Assembly: GCA_041287425.1 (NCBI GenBank) | Contig: JBEULG010000003.1 | Location: 37,211-101,210, forward strand | Direction of reading: 5' to 3' | Length of the DNA stretch: 64,000 bases | Origin: JAFGSI01 sp041287425 | Lineage (GTDB): Bacteria; Chloroflexota; Anaerolineae; Anaerolineales; Villigracilaceae | Shown here: one piece after another, positions 10,209-18,941 of the stretch | Layout of the letters: each line of letters begins with the position of its first letter | How positions within the stretch are numbered: the stretch's first letter is position 1 | Notes under the pieces: model-generated | The model's input: only the letters and a program-made list of their open reading frames with translations | The model's database searches: none | What the model was told of the DNA's origin: nothing | Program-made: the position numbers and the translations under genes

Positions 10209-11483
10209 ATGAAACCCAAACTATCCCCAAGAATCTGGACCGCCATCGTCCTGCTGGCCTTTTCGGGCCAATTGGCCTGGGGGGTCGAGAACCAATATTT
10301 CAATACCTTCATGTACAACAACATCACGCCCGACCCGCGCCCGGTCTCGTGGATGGTGGCGGCCAGCGCCGTCACGGCCACCCTGACCACTATCCTGATG
10401 GGGACGTTGAGCGACCGGACGCGGACGCGCTGGGGCCGCCGCCGGCCCTTCATTTTGTTTGGTTACCTGGCGTGGGCCGTTTTCACCGCCCTCTTTCCGG
10501 CGGCGGCCTTCTTCCGTCCCGTCACGCTGGCCATCGGCATGGCCATCCTGTTCGACTGCGTCATGACCTTCTTCGGTTCGACGGCCAACGACGCCGCCCT
10601 GAACGCCTACATCACCGATGTCACCCGCCTCGAAAACCGCGGCCGGGTGATGAGCGTGGTCGAGATTCTGACCTGGGTCGCCATCCTGATCGTCTATGGC
10701 GGGGCAGGGTTCATCATTGATTCGTTTGGTTACTTTCCTTTCTTTTACCTCATCGGGGGCTTGGTGTTCGTCCTCGGTTTGATCGGCGGCCTCCTCGTGC
10801 AGGAAGAGCCGCTTGCCGAAAAGCCGCAGGGCGGCTACTGGCGTCAGATTGCCGAGAGCCTCCGCTGGAGGAGCCTGTTGGCCCATCGGGATTTCTTCCT
10901 CGTCCTGATGGGCATTTCCCTGTGGGCGGTTGCTCAGAACATCTTCTTCCCCTACCTCATCATCTACCTCCAACATTATCTGCGCTTCGACACGCTGACG
11001 TCTTCGCTCACCATCGCCGTCTGCATTCTGGTCGGCGGGATTGCCATGGCCTATCCGTTGGGCGTGCTCATCGACCGCCGCGGCCGCAAACCGGTCGCCC
11101 TGCTGGCGGTAGCAGCCGAGGCCCTTGGCCTGATTCTCTTCTCGCTGACCGACCGCCTGCTCCCGCTCATCCTGACCGGCATCCTCTGGCTGGTGCCGCT
11201 GACCGCCTGGACGATTGCCACCGGCGCCTGGAGCAAGGACCTCTTCCCGCCCGACAGGCGTGGCCAGTTCGCCGGCTACTACCTGTTCTTTTGGGTCATG
11301 CTGCCGATGATTCTCGGCCCCCTCACCGGCGGCTGGCTCGGCAGCGCCTACGGCATCCAGACGGTCATTGACGGCCAGGCGGCCTACATTCCCACCCCGC
11401 TGCTGTTCCAGGTGGCTGGCGGCGCCACCCTCCTGGCTGCGATTCCCCTCTTGTTTGTCAGAGAGCAAACAGCCAAAGGATAG
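10209..11483 (+). CDS. MFS sugar:cation symporter-like transporter
   Basis: 424 residues with about twelve membrane helices. The loop GTLSDRTRTRWGRRRPFILFG after helix 2 is the typical signature of the glycoside-pentoside-hexuronide (MelB-like) and SLC45-type sugar transporters. A second motif, GVLIDRRGRKPVALL, precedes the C-terminal half. It is an inner-membrane transporter, probably for an oligosaccharide or glycoside with H+ or Na+. It follows the DUF2804 gene by 42 bases and precedes the GH2 gene by 20 bases, so import followed by intracellular hydrolysis is the likely scheme. Confidence 0.85.
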   Translation: MKPKLSPRIWTAIVLLAFSGQLAWGVENQYFNTFMYNNITPDPRPVSWMVAASAVTATLTTILMGTLSDRTRTRWGRRRPFILFGYLAWAVFTALFPAAAFFRPVTLAIGMAILFDCVMTFFGSTANDAALNAYITDVTRLENRGRVMSVVEILTWVAILIVYGGAGFIIDSFGYFPFFYLIGGLVFVLGLIGGLLVQEEPLAEKPQGGYWRQIAESLRWRSLLAHRDFFLVLMGISLWAVAQNIFFPYLIIYLQHYLRFDTLTSSLTIAVCILVGGIAMAYPLGVLIDRRGRKPVALLAVAAEALGLILFSLTDRLLPLILTGILWLVPLTAWTIATGAWSKDLFPPDRRGQFAGYYLFFWVMLPMILGPLTGGWLGSAYGIQTVIDGQAAYIPTPLLFQVAGGATLLAAIPLLFVREQTAKG

Positions 11484-11503
11484 CCTTTCGATTGGAGCAA
11501 ACC

Positions 11504-13345
11504 GTGTCCTATCGCCCTGCTTCTGGACCTCTGATGACCCGCTGGGCTGCCGGCGTGGACCCTGAAAACGTCTGGCCGGAGTATCCGCGCCCACAGATGA
11601 CCCGCCCCGACTGGCTCAATTTGAACGGTCTGTGGAATTTTGCCATCACCCGACGCCTGCCCGGCGCGCCCCCCGACCAGCCGCCGTTTGGCGGCAGCCT
11701 CCAGCCGATTGGCGAGGACGAAGAAGATGGCCTGTTCGTGCGCCTGGCCGGCCAAATCCTGGTGCCTTTCCCCATCGAGTCGGCGCTTTCGGGGGTCAAA
11801 TACGCTCTGCGCCCCGACGAGCGCCTGTGGTACTGGCGCACTTTCCGTGTGCCGCCGGAGTGGCGCGGCCGGCGCGTCCTGCTCCATTTCGGGGCTGTGG
11901 ACTGGGAGACGGTGGTGTGGGTCAACGGAGCGCAGATCGGCCTGCACCGCGGCGGTTACCTCCCCTTCACCTTCGAGGTGACGCCCTTTCTCAAGGACGG
12001 CGACAATGACCTCGTCGTCGCCGTCTGGGATCCGACCGATACCCACTGGCAGCAGCGCGGCAAGCAGAGCCTGGCGCCCAAGTCCATCTGGTACACGGCT
12101 GTCTCGGGCATCTGGCAGACGGTTTGGCTGGAGCCGGTCCCCCAGGCGTATATTGCCGGCCTGAAAATTACCCCCGACGTGGACGCCGGCCAGGTGCGGG
12201 TGAAGATTCGGCCCGGCGGCGCAGAAGACCGGCTGGGGGCCGTGCGGGTACAGGTCAGGGACGCAGGGCGGCTGGTCGCCCAGGCGCAGGCCGCCTCGGC
12301 GCGGGACGAGCTCCGCATCCCGATTCCCCGTCCCAGCCTGTGGAGTCCCGATTCACCCCATCTATACGAGGTTGAAATCGCAGCCGGCGAGGACCGGGTT
12401 GGCAGTTATTTCGGGATGCGCAAATTCAGCCTCGGCCAGGACGAACAAGGCCGCACGCGCCTGTGCCTGAATAATCGCCCCCTGTTCCTGTTCGGCCCGC
12501 TCGACCAGGGCTATTGGCCCGACGGCCTGTACACGCCTCCCTGCGCCGAAGCCATGCGCTGGGACCTCGAACTCATCAAGGGCCTGGGCTGCAACATGCT
12601 GCGCAAGCACGTCAAGGTCGAACCGGCGCGCTATTACTACGAGTGCGACCGGCTGGGGCTGATCGTCTGGCAGGATATGCCCAACGGCGGCAAATCTCAG
12701 ACCGAGATGCAGGCCATTTTTTCCCTGCTCTTTGGCCCCAAGCGCCAGGATGACAGGGCGCTCTGGCGGCATGGGCGCAATGAGCCGGAGTCGCGTGAGG
12801 ATTTCCTGCGCGAGTTGCAGGAGATGGTCGAGCACCTGTATCATTTCCCCTGCATTGCCGTCTGGGTGCCGTTCAACGAAGGCTGGGGACAGTTCGAGGC
12901 GCGCGCCGTAGCAGCCCGGCTGCGCGACCTCGACCCGACCCGCCTGGTAGACCACGCCAGCGGCTGGTTCGACCAGGGGGCAGGGGATTTCCGCAGCCGC
13001 CACATCTATGGCCTGGCGCTCAAACCCGAACCGCTGGAAGCCCGCCGCGCCGCCGCCCTGACCGAGTTCGGCGGCTATAGCCTGAAAGTCGAGGGGCATC
13101 TCTGGAATCCGGCCGCCGCTTTCGGTTACAAGAAGTTTGAGTCCTCGGCCGCCCTGACGGAGGCTTACCTGTTGCTCTTGGAAGAGGAACTGAAACCCTG
13201 GGTGGAGGCCGGTCTCTCGGCGGCCATCTACACCCAGACGACCGATGTCGAAATCGAGGTCAATGGGTATGTGACCTATGACCGCCAGGTCGAGAAGATG
13301 GACTTCGACCGGCTGCGGGAGGCACACCGCGCCTTGCAGGGATGA
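11504..13345 (+). CDS. Glycoside hydrolase family 2 enzyme
   Basis: About 613 residues, no signal peptide, so probably cytoplasmic. Domain order is the GH2 sugar-binding jelly roll (WLNLNGLWNFAI near the start, RRVLLHFGAVDWETVVWVNG), an Ig-like domain, and a TIM barrel. The acid/base Glu is in VWVPFNEGWGQFE (about residue 459) and the nucleophile is in ALTEFGGYS (about residue 521). I prefer the GTG at 11504 because GGAG lies 6 bases upstream; the TTG at 11492 has no site. It could be a beta-galactosidase, beta-glucuronidase or related exo-enzyme. Confidence 0.88.
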   Translation: MSYRPASGPLMTRWAAGVDPENVWPEYPRPQMTRPDWLNLNGLWNFAITRRLPGAPPDQPPFGGSLQPIGEDEEDGLFVRLAGQILVPFPIESALSGVKYALRPDERLWYWRTFRVPPEWRGRRVLLHFGAVDWETVVWVNGAQIGLHRGGYLPFTFEVTPFLKDGDNDLVVAVWDPTDTHWQQRGKQSLAPKSIWYTAVSGIWQTVWLEPVPQAYIAGLKITPDVDAGQVRVKIRPGGAEDRLGAVRVQVRDAGRLVAQAQAASARDELRIPIPRPSLWSPDSPHLYEVEIAAGEDRVGSYFGMRKFSLGQDEQGRTRLCLNNRPLFLFGPLDQGYWPDGLYTPPCAEAMRWDLELIKGLGCNMLRKHVKVEPARYYYECDRLGLIVWQDMPNGGKSQTEMQAIFSLLFGPKRQDDRALWRHGRNEPESREDFLRELQEMVEHLYHFPCIAVWVPFNEGWGQFEARAVAARLRDLDPTRLVDHASGWFDQGAGDFRSRHIYGLALKPEPLEARRAAALTEFGGYSLKVEGHLWNPAAAFGYKKFESSAALTEAYLLLLEEELKPWVEAGLSAAIYTQTTDVEIEVNGYVTYDRQVEKMDFDRLREAHRALQG

Positions 13346-13379
13346 AACGATCCTTGCCCCTCCTTCCGTGACGCCGCCA

Positions 13380-13856
13380 TCAAGGCAGGAGCAGACGGCC
13401 GACCTCCTCCTCGATGGCGGCGGCGGCTTCATCCAGAGCGGCGCGGACCTCAGGGCTGAGTCCGGCACCCAGGGCGAAAGTCGCCCCGACGATGCCGACC
13501 AGACGGATCTGGCAGGCTGTCGGGGACGGGTCGAGCGCCCGGCTGAGGGCGAGCGCCTCGGCCGCGCCCCAGCCGTGGGCCGAACCAGAGCCGGGCGCAA
13601 AGGCGGCCGCCTCGTCGGGAGACAGACGCAGCACCCTCCCCGGCGGGAGGGAATCGGCCCGGACGGCGTCCACGATGACGGCAGCGCGCGCCCCGGCCGT
13701 CAGGTCGAGCAGCCCCAGGCCGGGCAGCCCGGCCGCCTCCACCCGCACGCGCCGCGCCGTTTGGGGGTACTTTTCCTGCCAGCGGCGGACGGCCTCCAGG
13801 CCGGCTCCGTCGTCGCCGCGCAGGCTTTGCCCGATGCCGATGACCACAACGTCCAT
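13380..13856 (-). CDS. NiFe hydrogenase maturation endopeptidase
   Basis: 158 residues of the HyaD/HybD/HycI family, which removes the C-terminal extension of the hydrogenase large subunit after nickel insertion. GIGQSLRGDDGAG carries the first nickel-sensing acid (Asp15/16). The Asp of VIVDAV (Asp63) and the His of GSAHGWG (His94) fit the other two ligands. I start at the ATG at 13856; the reading frame stays open far upstream only because it runs antisense-like through the hydrogenase gene. A TAAAAT box ends 7 bases upstream and follows a terminator, so it may be transcribed separately as a leaderless mRNA. It lies next to the large-subunit gene it should serve. Confidence 0.88.
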   Translation of the reverse strand: MDVVVIGIGQSLRGDDGAGLEAVRRWQEKYPQTARRVRVEAAGLPGLGLLDLTAGARAAVIVDAVRADSLPPGRVLRLSPDEAAAFAPGSGSAHGWGAAEALALSRALDPSPTACQIRLVGIVGATFALGAGLSPEVRAALDEAAAAIEEEVGRLLLP

Positions 13857-13882
13857 GAAGATAATTTTACCGCCGCTTGACG

Positions 13883-13913
13883 AAAAGACCCGGTCTCTGC
13901 GAGAGGCCGGGTC
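13883..13913 (-). terminator. Terminator after the hydrogenase large-subunit gene
   Basis: On the minus strand GACCCGG pairs with CCGGGTC around an inner TCTC/GAGA stem, followed by TTTT. It lies 15 bases after the large-subunit stop. Confidence 0.75.
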
Positions 13914-13927
13914 CTGGCTTTCCCACA

Positions 13928-15214
13928 TCACTTGTGTTCGATCTTCAATTTCAAGAAATGGGTGGCACACGAGATGCACGGGTCGTAGGAGCGCACCAGG
14001 TGCTCGGCGGTCAGCGTGGCTTCGGCCTGTTCCATCTTGACCAGTTTGGGCGCCAGGGCAAACAAATCGGCCTCGATGCGCGGCAGGTTCTGGGCAGTCG
14101 GCGGGACGATGCGCGCCCGCTGGATGCGACCCTGTTTGTTGATGGCGTAACGGTGGTAGAGCAGGCCGCGCGGCGCCTCGGTCGCGGCTGCGCCTTCGCC
14201 GGCCTTCAACTTCAGGGTAGCGTGGGCCGGCCCCTGCGGGCGATAGTCGCGGATGTGCTCGATGGCCTCGGCGTAGAAGTGAACCAGTTCGATGGCGCGG
14301 GCAATCAGGCTTTTGTACGGATTGCGCAGCGGCAGGACGAGGCCCGATTCCTTCAGCGCCTTTTGGGCTTCGGCGTGCAATTGGGCGTGATTGAGATTCA
14401 GGCGCGCCATCGGGCCGACCAGGTAGGGCGTCCCCTCGACGGTGTAAGAATGGAGAGCGTTGGAGTGACGGACGTGCGTCTCCAGGTAGGCTTTCTCGAA
14501 CTCGCTCACCGGCGTCTTGCGTCCGTTCGAAGACCAGACTTCGCCCTCGATGACGCCGTACTCCTCGGGGTGATGCAGAGCGACGAATTCGTAGTCCACT
14601 TCCAGGTCGGGGTAGGGCAGGTCTTTGGCCCAGCGGACGCATTCGCGCGCCGCCTCCAGGCCCCATTCCAGGTCGGGCAGGAGGGCTTGCAGCGGTGCGG
14701 CCTCGGGCCAGCGGTAGAAGCCGCCCACGCAGACGTTGACCGGGTGCACCGAGCGCCCGCCGATGGCTTTCAGGATTTCGTTGCCGATTTTCTTCAGCCG
14801 CAGGGCGTTCTTGACCACCTCGGGGGCGATTTCGGCCAGTTCGAGCGCCGATTCCTTGCCGAGCAGGTCGGGGGCTTGCAAGAGGTAGATGTGCAAGGCG
14901 TGGCTCTCGATGTATTCGCCGCAATACAGCAGACGGCGCAGCAGGCGCACCTGCGGGCTGACTTGAATGCCCAGGATGCTTTCGAGGGCGTAGACCGAAC
15001 TCATTTGATAGGCGACCGGGCAGATGCCGCAGATGCGGGCGGTGATATCGGGCACCTCTTGCAGGAAGCGTTCGATGAGAAAGCCCTCGAAGAAGCGCGG
15101 CGGCTCGTAAATGTCCAGCCGGACCTCGGTCACGGCGCCATCGGTTAAGCCGATGTACAAGCCGCCTTCGCCTTCGACGCGCGCCAGGGCGCCGACCTCG
15201 ATATTTTCTTTCAT
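13928..15214 (-). CDS. hydA: NiFe hydrogenase (group 3b) large (alpha) subunit
   Basis: 428 residues. It holds the NiFe active site. The N-terminal cysteine pair is in RICGICPVAYQ (Cys62, Cys65); the position often occupied by His in other groups is Tyr. The C-terminal pair is in DPCISCATH (Cys413, Cys416, His419), followed by a 9-residue tail that the endopeptidase gene downstream should remove. It is the last gene of the unit beta, gamma, small, large. Such four-subunit enzymes (sulfhydrogenase type) are cytoplasmic, reversible and couple H2 to NAD(P)H. Confidence 0.93.
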   Translation of the reverse strand: MKENIEVGALARVEGEGGLYIGLTDGAVTEVRLDIYEPPRFFEGFLIERFLQEVPDITARICGICPVAYQMSSVYALESILGIQVSPQVRLLRRLLYCGEYIESHALHIYLLQAPDLLGKESALELAEIAPEVVKNALRLKKIGNEILKAIGGRSVHPVNVCVGGFYRWPEAAPLQALLPDLEWGLEAARECVRWAKDLPYPDLEVDYEFVALHHPEEYGVIEGEVWSSNGRKTPVSEFEKAYLETHVRHSNALHSYTVEGTPYLVGPMARLNLNHAQLHAEAQKALKESGLVLPLRNPYKSLIARAIELVHFYAEAIEHIRDYRPQGPAHATLKLKAGEGAAATEAPRGLLYHRYAINKQGRIQRARIVPPTAQNLPRIEADLFALAPKLVKMEQAEATLTAEHLVRSYDPCISCATHFLKLKIEHK

Positions 15215-15226
15215 AAAGGGCCTCCT

Positions 15227-16015
15227 TTACTTTGTACCGCTAGGAAGGGCCGCCTCGGCGGCTTTGCGGAAGGCTGGCGCATGGGCGTTGAAGTTGCGCA
15301 GCAGCAGATGGGTCTCGCCGGCGAAGCGTTCGGTGGCCACCAGGGTGGGCACCAGCGAGTCGAAGTTGCCCTGCGGCCAGGGGCCGAAACAGCCGTAGCA
15401 GCCGCGTCCGTTGGCCGGGCAGATGGCCCCGCAGCCGGCCTGGGTGACCGGCCCCAGGCAGGGGCTGCCGTGCGCCACCAGCACACAGACCGCCCCGCGC
15501 CGCTTGCACTCCAGGCAGACCGAGTATTGAGGCAGATTGGGCTTGCGGTTTTGCAGCAGGGCGGCGATGCATTCCAACACCAGGTGTTTGTTGACCGGGC
15601 AGCCCCAGATTTCCAGGTCAACCTTGATCGTTTCGGAGAGGGGGGTCGCCGTGTTCAGGTATTCCAGGTATTCGGGATGGTCATAGACGGCGCGGGCGTA
15701 TTCTTCGGCGTCGGCAAAGTTGCGCAGCGCCTGGATGCCGCCCGAGGTGGCGCAAGTGCCCAGGGCGATAACGAAACGCGCCTCCTCGCGAATTTCGCGA
15801 ATGCGCTCAATTTCATGCGGGGTGGTCACCGACCCCTCGACCAGGGCGATGTCGTAGGGTCCGGGTTTGACCGCCCGCGTCGCTTCCAGGAAATAGGCGA
15901 TATCCACCGCGCCGGCCAGGTCAAGCAGTTCGTCCTCGAGGTTCAGCAGGGAGAGTTGACAGCCGTCGCAGGAGGAAAATTTGTAGACGGCGACCGTCGG
16001 TTTTTTGGCAGCCAT
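15227..16015 (-). CDS. hydD: NiFe hydrogenase (group 3b) small (delta) subunit
   Basis: 262 residues. FSSCDGCQLSLLNLE near the N-terminus (Cys16, Cys19) is the proximal iron-sulfur cluster motif of the NADH:ubiquinone oxidoreductase 20 kDa / hydrogenase small-subunit family. Further cysteines in EIWGCPVNKH, SVCLECKRRG, GSPCLGP and AGCGAICPANGRGCYGCFG fit additional clusters. There is no Tat signal, so the enzyme is cytoplasmic. The stop lies 12 bases before the large-subunit start and the start is adjacent to the gamma-subunit stop. Confidence 0.93.
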   Translation of the reverse strand: MAAKKPTVAVYKFSSCDGCQLSLLNLEDELLDLAGAVDIAYFLEATRAVKPGPYDIALVEGSVTTPHEIERIREIREEARFVIALGTCATSGGIQALRNFADAEEYARAVYDHPEYLEYLNTATPLSETIKVDLEIWGCPVNKHLVLECIAALLQNRKPNLPQYSVCLECKRRGAVCVLVAHGSPCLGPVTQAGCGAICPANGRGCYGCFGPWPQGNFDSLVPTLVATERFAGETHLLLRNFNAHAPAFRKAAEAALPSGTK

Positions 16016-16894
16016 TTAGTACTCCTCCACATTGACATAGCGTTGTAACACGCTGAAGGGGAAGACCGGCCCGTCTTTGCAGATGAAATAGGGGCCGATC
16101 TGGCAGTGCCCGCAAGAGCCCTGGCCGCATTTCATGTTGCGTTCGAGCGAGACGAAGATGCGCTCGGCGGGGATGCGCCGCGCCAGGCCCTCGTAGATGA
16201 CGAAGCGAATCATGATTTCCGGGCCGCAGGTCAGGACGGCGGTGTTGCGCGGGTCAATGCGGAAGTTGTAGAACCACATCGGCACCACGCCGACGCGGCC
16301 GTCCCAGTTCTCGTCGCCGCGGTCAACCGAGATTTCCATCTGGATGTCGTGGCGCTTCCATTCTTCGTGCTCGTCGGGGTACATCAAATCTTTGGGCGTG
16401 CGGGCGCCATACAGCAGGGTGACCTTGCCGTATTTTTCGCGGTTGCGGATGATGTGATAAATGGCCGGCCGGAGGGGCGGAAGGCCGATGCCGCCGCAGG
16501 CCAGGACCAGGTCGCGGCCCTCGATTTGTTTCATCGGCCAGGAAGTGCCAAACGGGCCGCGCACGCCGAGTACATCGCCCACCTTGAGGCGGCCGATGTT
16601 CTTGGTGACCGTGCCGACGAAACGAATGGTGTGACCCACCAAACGTTCCTCGTCTTCGGGGTCTGAACTCATCGAGATGGCCGATTCTCCGTAGCCGGGC
16701 AGGTAGAGCATGTTGAACTGGCCGGGCTGGAAGTGGTAGCGCTCGCGCACTTGTGGGTCAATGAAGCGCAGCCAGAAGGTCGAGATGCCCTCCGTCTCCG
16801 GCGTGATGCGGACGATTTCGGCCCAGTCGGGCTGAATCAGTCTGCCGGGGTGGCCGGCGGTGGGGGGTGCAGATTGGGGCAACAGGGATGTCAT
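16016..16894 (-). CDS. hydG: Group 3b hydrogenase gamma subunit (FAD/NAD(P)-binding)
   Basis: 292 residues of the ferredoxin-NADP reductase-like family. The FAD part has FQPGQFNMLYLPGYGE. The nucleotide-binding part starts at LVLACGGIGLPPLRPA and ends near TCGPEIM. The C-terminus has CGQGSCGHCQIG plus a later Cys, the [2Fe-2S] site of dihydroorotate-dehydrogenase-B-type electron-transfer subunits. It passes electrons between NAD(P)H and the clusters of the beta and small subunits. It overlaps the beta-subunit gene by 4 bases (ATGA). Confidence 0.92.
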   Translation of the reverse strand: MTSLLPQSAPPTAGHPGRLIQPDWAEIVRITPETEGISTFWLRFIDPQVRERYHFQPGQFNMLYLPGYGESAISMSSDPEDEERLVGHTIRFVGTVTKNIGRLKVGDVLGVRGPFGTSWPMKQIEGRDLVLACGGIGLPPLRPAIYHIIRNREKYGKVTLLYGARTPKDLMYPDEHEEWKRHDIQMEISVDRGDENWDGRVGVVPMWFYNFRIDPRNTAVLTCGPEIMIRFVIYEGLARRIPAERIFVSLERNMKCGQGSCGHCQIGPYFICKDGPVFPFSVLQRYVNVEEY

Positions 16895-18018
16895 GGGTTC
16901 ACCTCCGCGCGCAGGGCAGCGATTTCGGCGAGGTGGTCAATTTTGGCCGGGCACCAGGTGAGGCAGCGGCCGCAGCCGGTGCAACCGAGCATGCCAAATT
17001 GCTCCTTCCAGGCACCGAATTTATGCGTCAACCACTGGCGGTAGCGGGCGCGGATGGTGGGGCGCGTGTTGCCGCCGAAGACGTAGGAGTAGGCCGGGTT
17101 GAAGCACGAATCCCAGACCCGCGTCCGGCTGGCCTGTGTGGCGGTCAGGTTGACGCTGTCGGTGGCGTCCCAGCAGAAGCAGGTCGGGCAGACCTGGGTG
17201 CAGTTGCCGCAAGACAGGCAGCGTTTGGCTACATCGTCCCAGCGGGCGGCTTCCAGGGTTTCGGGTTCGGTCAGCAGGCCGGGCAGGTCGCTGGTATCCA
17301 GGCTGCGGCTCATCTCTTGCACCGCCCTGGCCAGTTTCTGATTGGCGATGTTCTGGACGAAGGCCGACGGCAGGTCGTATTTGCGTTTCGAGAGCAGGCT
17401 GCGGCCGAGTTCGGAGCCGATTTCGACCAGGAAGATGTCGTCCAGTTCGGTCAGGCACAGGTCGTAACTGCCCTCTACCTTCGGCCCGCTGCCCATCGAA
17501 GTGCAGAAACACGTCCCGGCCGGATGCAGGCAGTTGACGGCGATGATGAACAACCCCTCCCGCCGCAGCCGGTAGGTGGGATCGTAGAAATCGGGGCGGA
17601 TGAAGATTTTATCCTGGATTTCGATGGCGGCCAGTTCGCAGCCGCGCACGCCAATCAGGGCGTAACGCGGCGTGTCTGTCTCTGTCTCGACGTACTCCCA
17701 GCCCTGTCCTTTGCGGACGGTGAACAATTCCACGCGCGGCGGGAACAGGAATTTCTTCCACGAATCGGCGGCGGGGATGAAGTCGAAGTAATTGTTGCTC
17801 GCTCCCTGCACCAGACGAAAATGGCCGGGCTGCTGTTCGGTCTGGACACCGCGCGGCAGGTCGGCCAGGCTCTGAACGTCGCTATAGACGATGCTCTCGT
17901 CTTGCTGGCGCGGCCCAACCGTCTGATAACCGTTTTCGCGCAGGTCAGCGAGCAGCAGGTCGAACTCGGCCTTGGGCAGGGCGACCGTCGTTCCCCGGCT
18001 GATGGTGATGTCAAGCAT
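16891..18018 (-). CDS. hydB: Group 3b hydrogenase beta subunit (4Fe-4S)
   Basis: 375 residues. Two iron-sulfur motifs lie in the C-terminal half: CLSCGNCTQVCPTCFCW and CTGCGRCLTWCP. The N-terminal part matches sulfhydrogenase beta subunits (GVRGCELAAIEIQDKIF). I start at the ATG at 18018, which has GGAGGAAAAG just upstream; a longer frame to 18039 has no such site. The start overlaps the end of the cNMP-binding gene by 8 bases, which suggests coupled translation. Confidence 0.92.
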   Translation of the reverse strand: MLDITISRGTTVALPKAEFDLLLADLRENGYQTVGPRQQDESIVYSDVQSLADLPRGVQTEQQPGHFRLVQGASNNYFDFIPAADSWKKFLFPPRVELFTVRKGQGWEYVETETDTPRYALIGVRGCELAAIEIQDKIFIRPDFYDPTYRLRREGLFIIAVNCLHPAGTCFCTSMGSGPKVEGSYDLCLTELDDIFLVEIGSELGRSLLSKRKYDLPSAFVQNIANQKLARAVQEMSRSLDTSDLPGLLTEPETLEAARWDDVAKRCLSCGNCTQVCPTCFCWDATDSVNLTATQASRTRVWDSCFNPAYSYVFGGNTRPTIRARYRQWLTHKFGAWKEQFGMLGCTGCGRCLTWCPAKIDHLAEIAALRAEVNP

Positions 18019-18493
18019 TCTTTTCCTCCGGATTGGCAAACATATCGATCAATTGCAGGCGGGTGACCATCAAGCGGCTGGCGACCACATTGGCCAGGCG
18101 GCGCATGACCAGGTATCCCAGGTCGCGGTCTTGGTCGCAAACTTGGCGCAATTTTTCGGCATCCATACAAGCCACTTTGCCGTTCAACACCGCCGTGGCC
18201 CCGGCGGTGCGCTGACGCACCAGCGGCGTCACGCTCGACCAGCCGAATACATCGTGCTGTTCACAGGTGTAGATGCGCACCTTCCCCCGGTGAGGGACGA
18301 AAATTTCGAGCGCCACGCGCCCTTCCAGGACGATGTAAACGTAATCCTGTTTATCGCCTTCTTTGAACAGCGTCTCTCCCGCTTTGACCGGACGCAACGT
18401 GGTAATCTCGGCCAGTTTTTCCAGGTGTTCGGGGGAGAGGGTCCCGAACCAGGGGATTTTCTTGAGTTCTGTGATGACTTCAGGATTTGCCAT
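18011..18493 (-). CDS. Cyclic-nucleotide-binding domain protein without a DNA-binding domain
   Basis: 160 residues forming one cNMP-binding beta-barrel (WFGTLSPEHLEKLAEI, then GETLFKEGDKQDYVYIVLEGRVAL and YTCEQHDVFGWSS) and a short C-terminal helix. The helix-turn-helix of CRP/FNR regulators is missing: the chain ends about 30 residues after the barrel. I start at the ATG at 18493, which has GAGGAGG 6 bases upstream. It is the first gene of the hydrogenase operon, an arrangement I recall from other group 3b clusters. A role as an allosteric or redox-sensing partner of the enzyme is an inference. Confidence 0.85.
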   Translation of the reverse strand: MANPEVITELKKIPWFGTLSPEHLEKLAEITTLRPVKAGETLFKEGDKQDYVYIVLEGRVALEIFVPHRGKVRIYTCEQHDVFGWSSVTPLVRQRTAGATAVLNGKVACMDAEKLRQVCDQDRDLGYLVMRRLANVVASRLMVTRLQLIDMFANPEEKNA

Positions 18494-18570
18494 GTGCGAC
18501 CTCCTCGGGGACAAGAAAGGCGGCTTCGGCATTTCTACAGTTTTCCAACCGATACAATCTTACCAAATTA

Positions 18571-18586
18571 TGTGCGATTTCTCACA
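18571..18586. promoter_or_regulatory. CRP-like operator upstream of the hydrogenase operon
   Basis: TGTGC, six bases, then TCACA: one mismatch from the CRP consensus TGTGA-N6-TCACA. It lies about 80 bases upstream of the cNMP-binding gene. A weak minus-strand -10 candidate (TAAGAT, 18557-18562) lies between it and the gene. Confidence 0.45.
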
Positions 18587-18743
18587 AAGCGCGGGGTGAA
18601 ATTTGTCCCTTCTCCCTGCCGCAGATTGTCACTTTTCTGACTGCAGGTCGGGCTGTCTTAGCCGCGCCATCTATGCGCATCGGGGTTTTTTGCCGAAAGT
18701 GCCTATTTCCCCGGGCGATATATTTTCCGCCGCGGACGTGTGG

Positions 18744-18749
18744 TATAAT
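18744..18749 (+). promoter_or_regulatory. -10 box for tRNA-His
   Basis: TATAAT ends 12 bases before the tRNA 5' end, the distance expected for a short 5' leader. The -35 region is weak (TTTTCC). Confidence 0.6.
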
Positions 18750-18761
18750 CGCCCCGCTCGT

Positions 18762-18834
18762 GGTGCCTGTAGCTCAATGGCAGAGCACTTGACTGTGGAT
18801 CAAGGTGTTGTGGGTTCGACCCCCATCAGGCACC
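18762..18834 (+). tRNA. tRNA-His (anticodon GTG)
   Basis: A complete cloverleaf: acceptor stem GTGCCTG with CAGGCAC, D arm with AGCTCAATGGCAGAGC, anticodon stem CTTGA/TCAAG around the loop CTGTGGA (anticodon GTG), and a T arm with GGTTCGACCCC. Position -1 is an encoded G (18762) facing discriminator C (18834), the identity pair of tRNA-His. The 3' CCA is not encoded (the sequence continues CCT), so it is added after transcription. Confidence 0.97.
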
Positions 18835-18842
18835 CCTGAGAG

Positions 18843-18864
18843 GCCTCCGCCGGGAGGCTTTTTT
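18843..18864 (+). terminator. Terminator of tRNA-His
   Basis: GCCTCC, a GCCG loop, GGAGGC, then six T residues: a canonical intrinsic terminator starting 8 bases after the tRNA. Confidence 0.9.
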
Positions 18865-18941
18865 GTTTGAAAGAGTCTGACGGGGGAAAAACATCGATTG
18901 GGCGGGATGCGATACAATTGGAGTCTGGAAAGGAGCCGCCT

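Noticed and set aside
13857..14924. Upstream extension of the hydrogenase protease frame to 14924
   Set aside because: It overlaps the large-subunit gene on the same strand in another frame and crosses a terminator; the family begins at MDVVVIGIG (13856).
18603..18839. Open frames running through the tRNA-His gene
   Set aside because: They cross the tRNA and its promoter and have no coding features.
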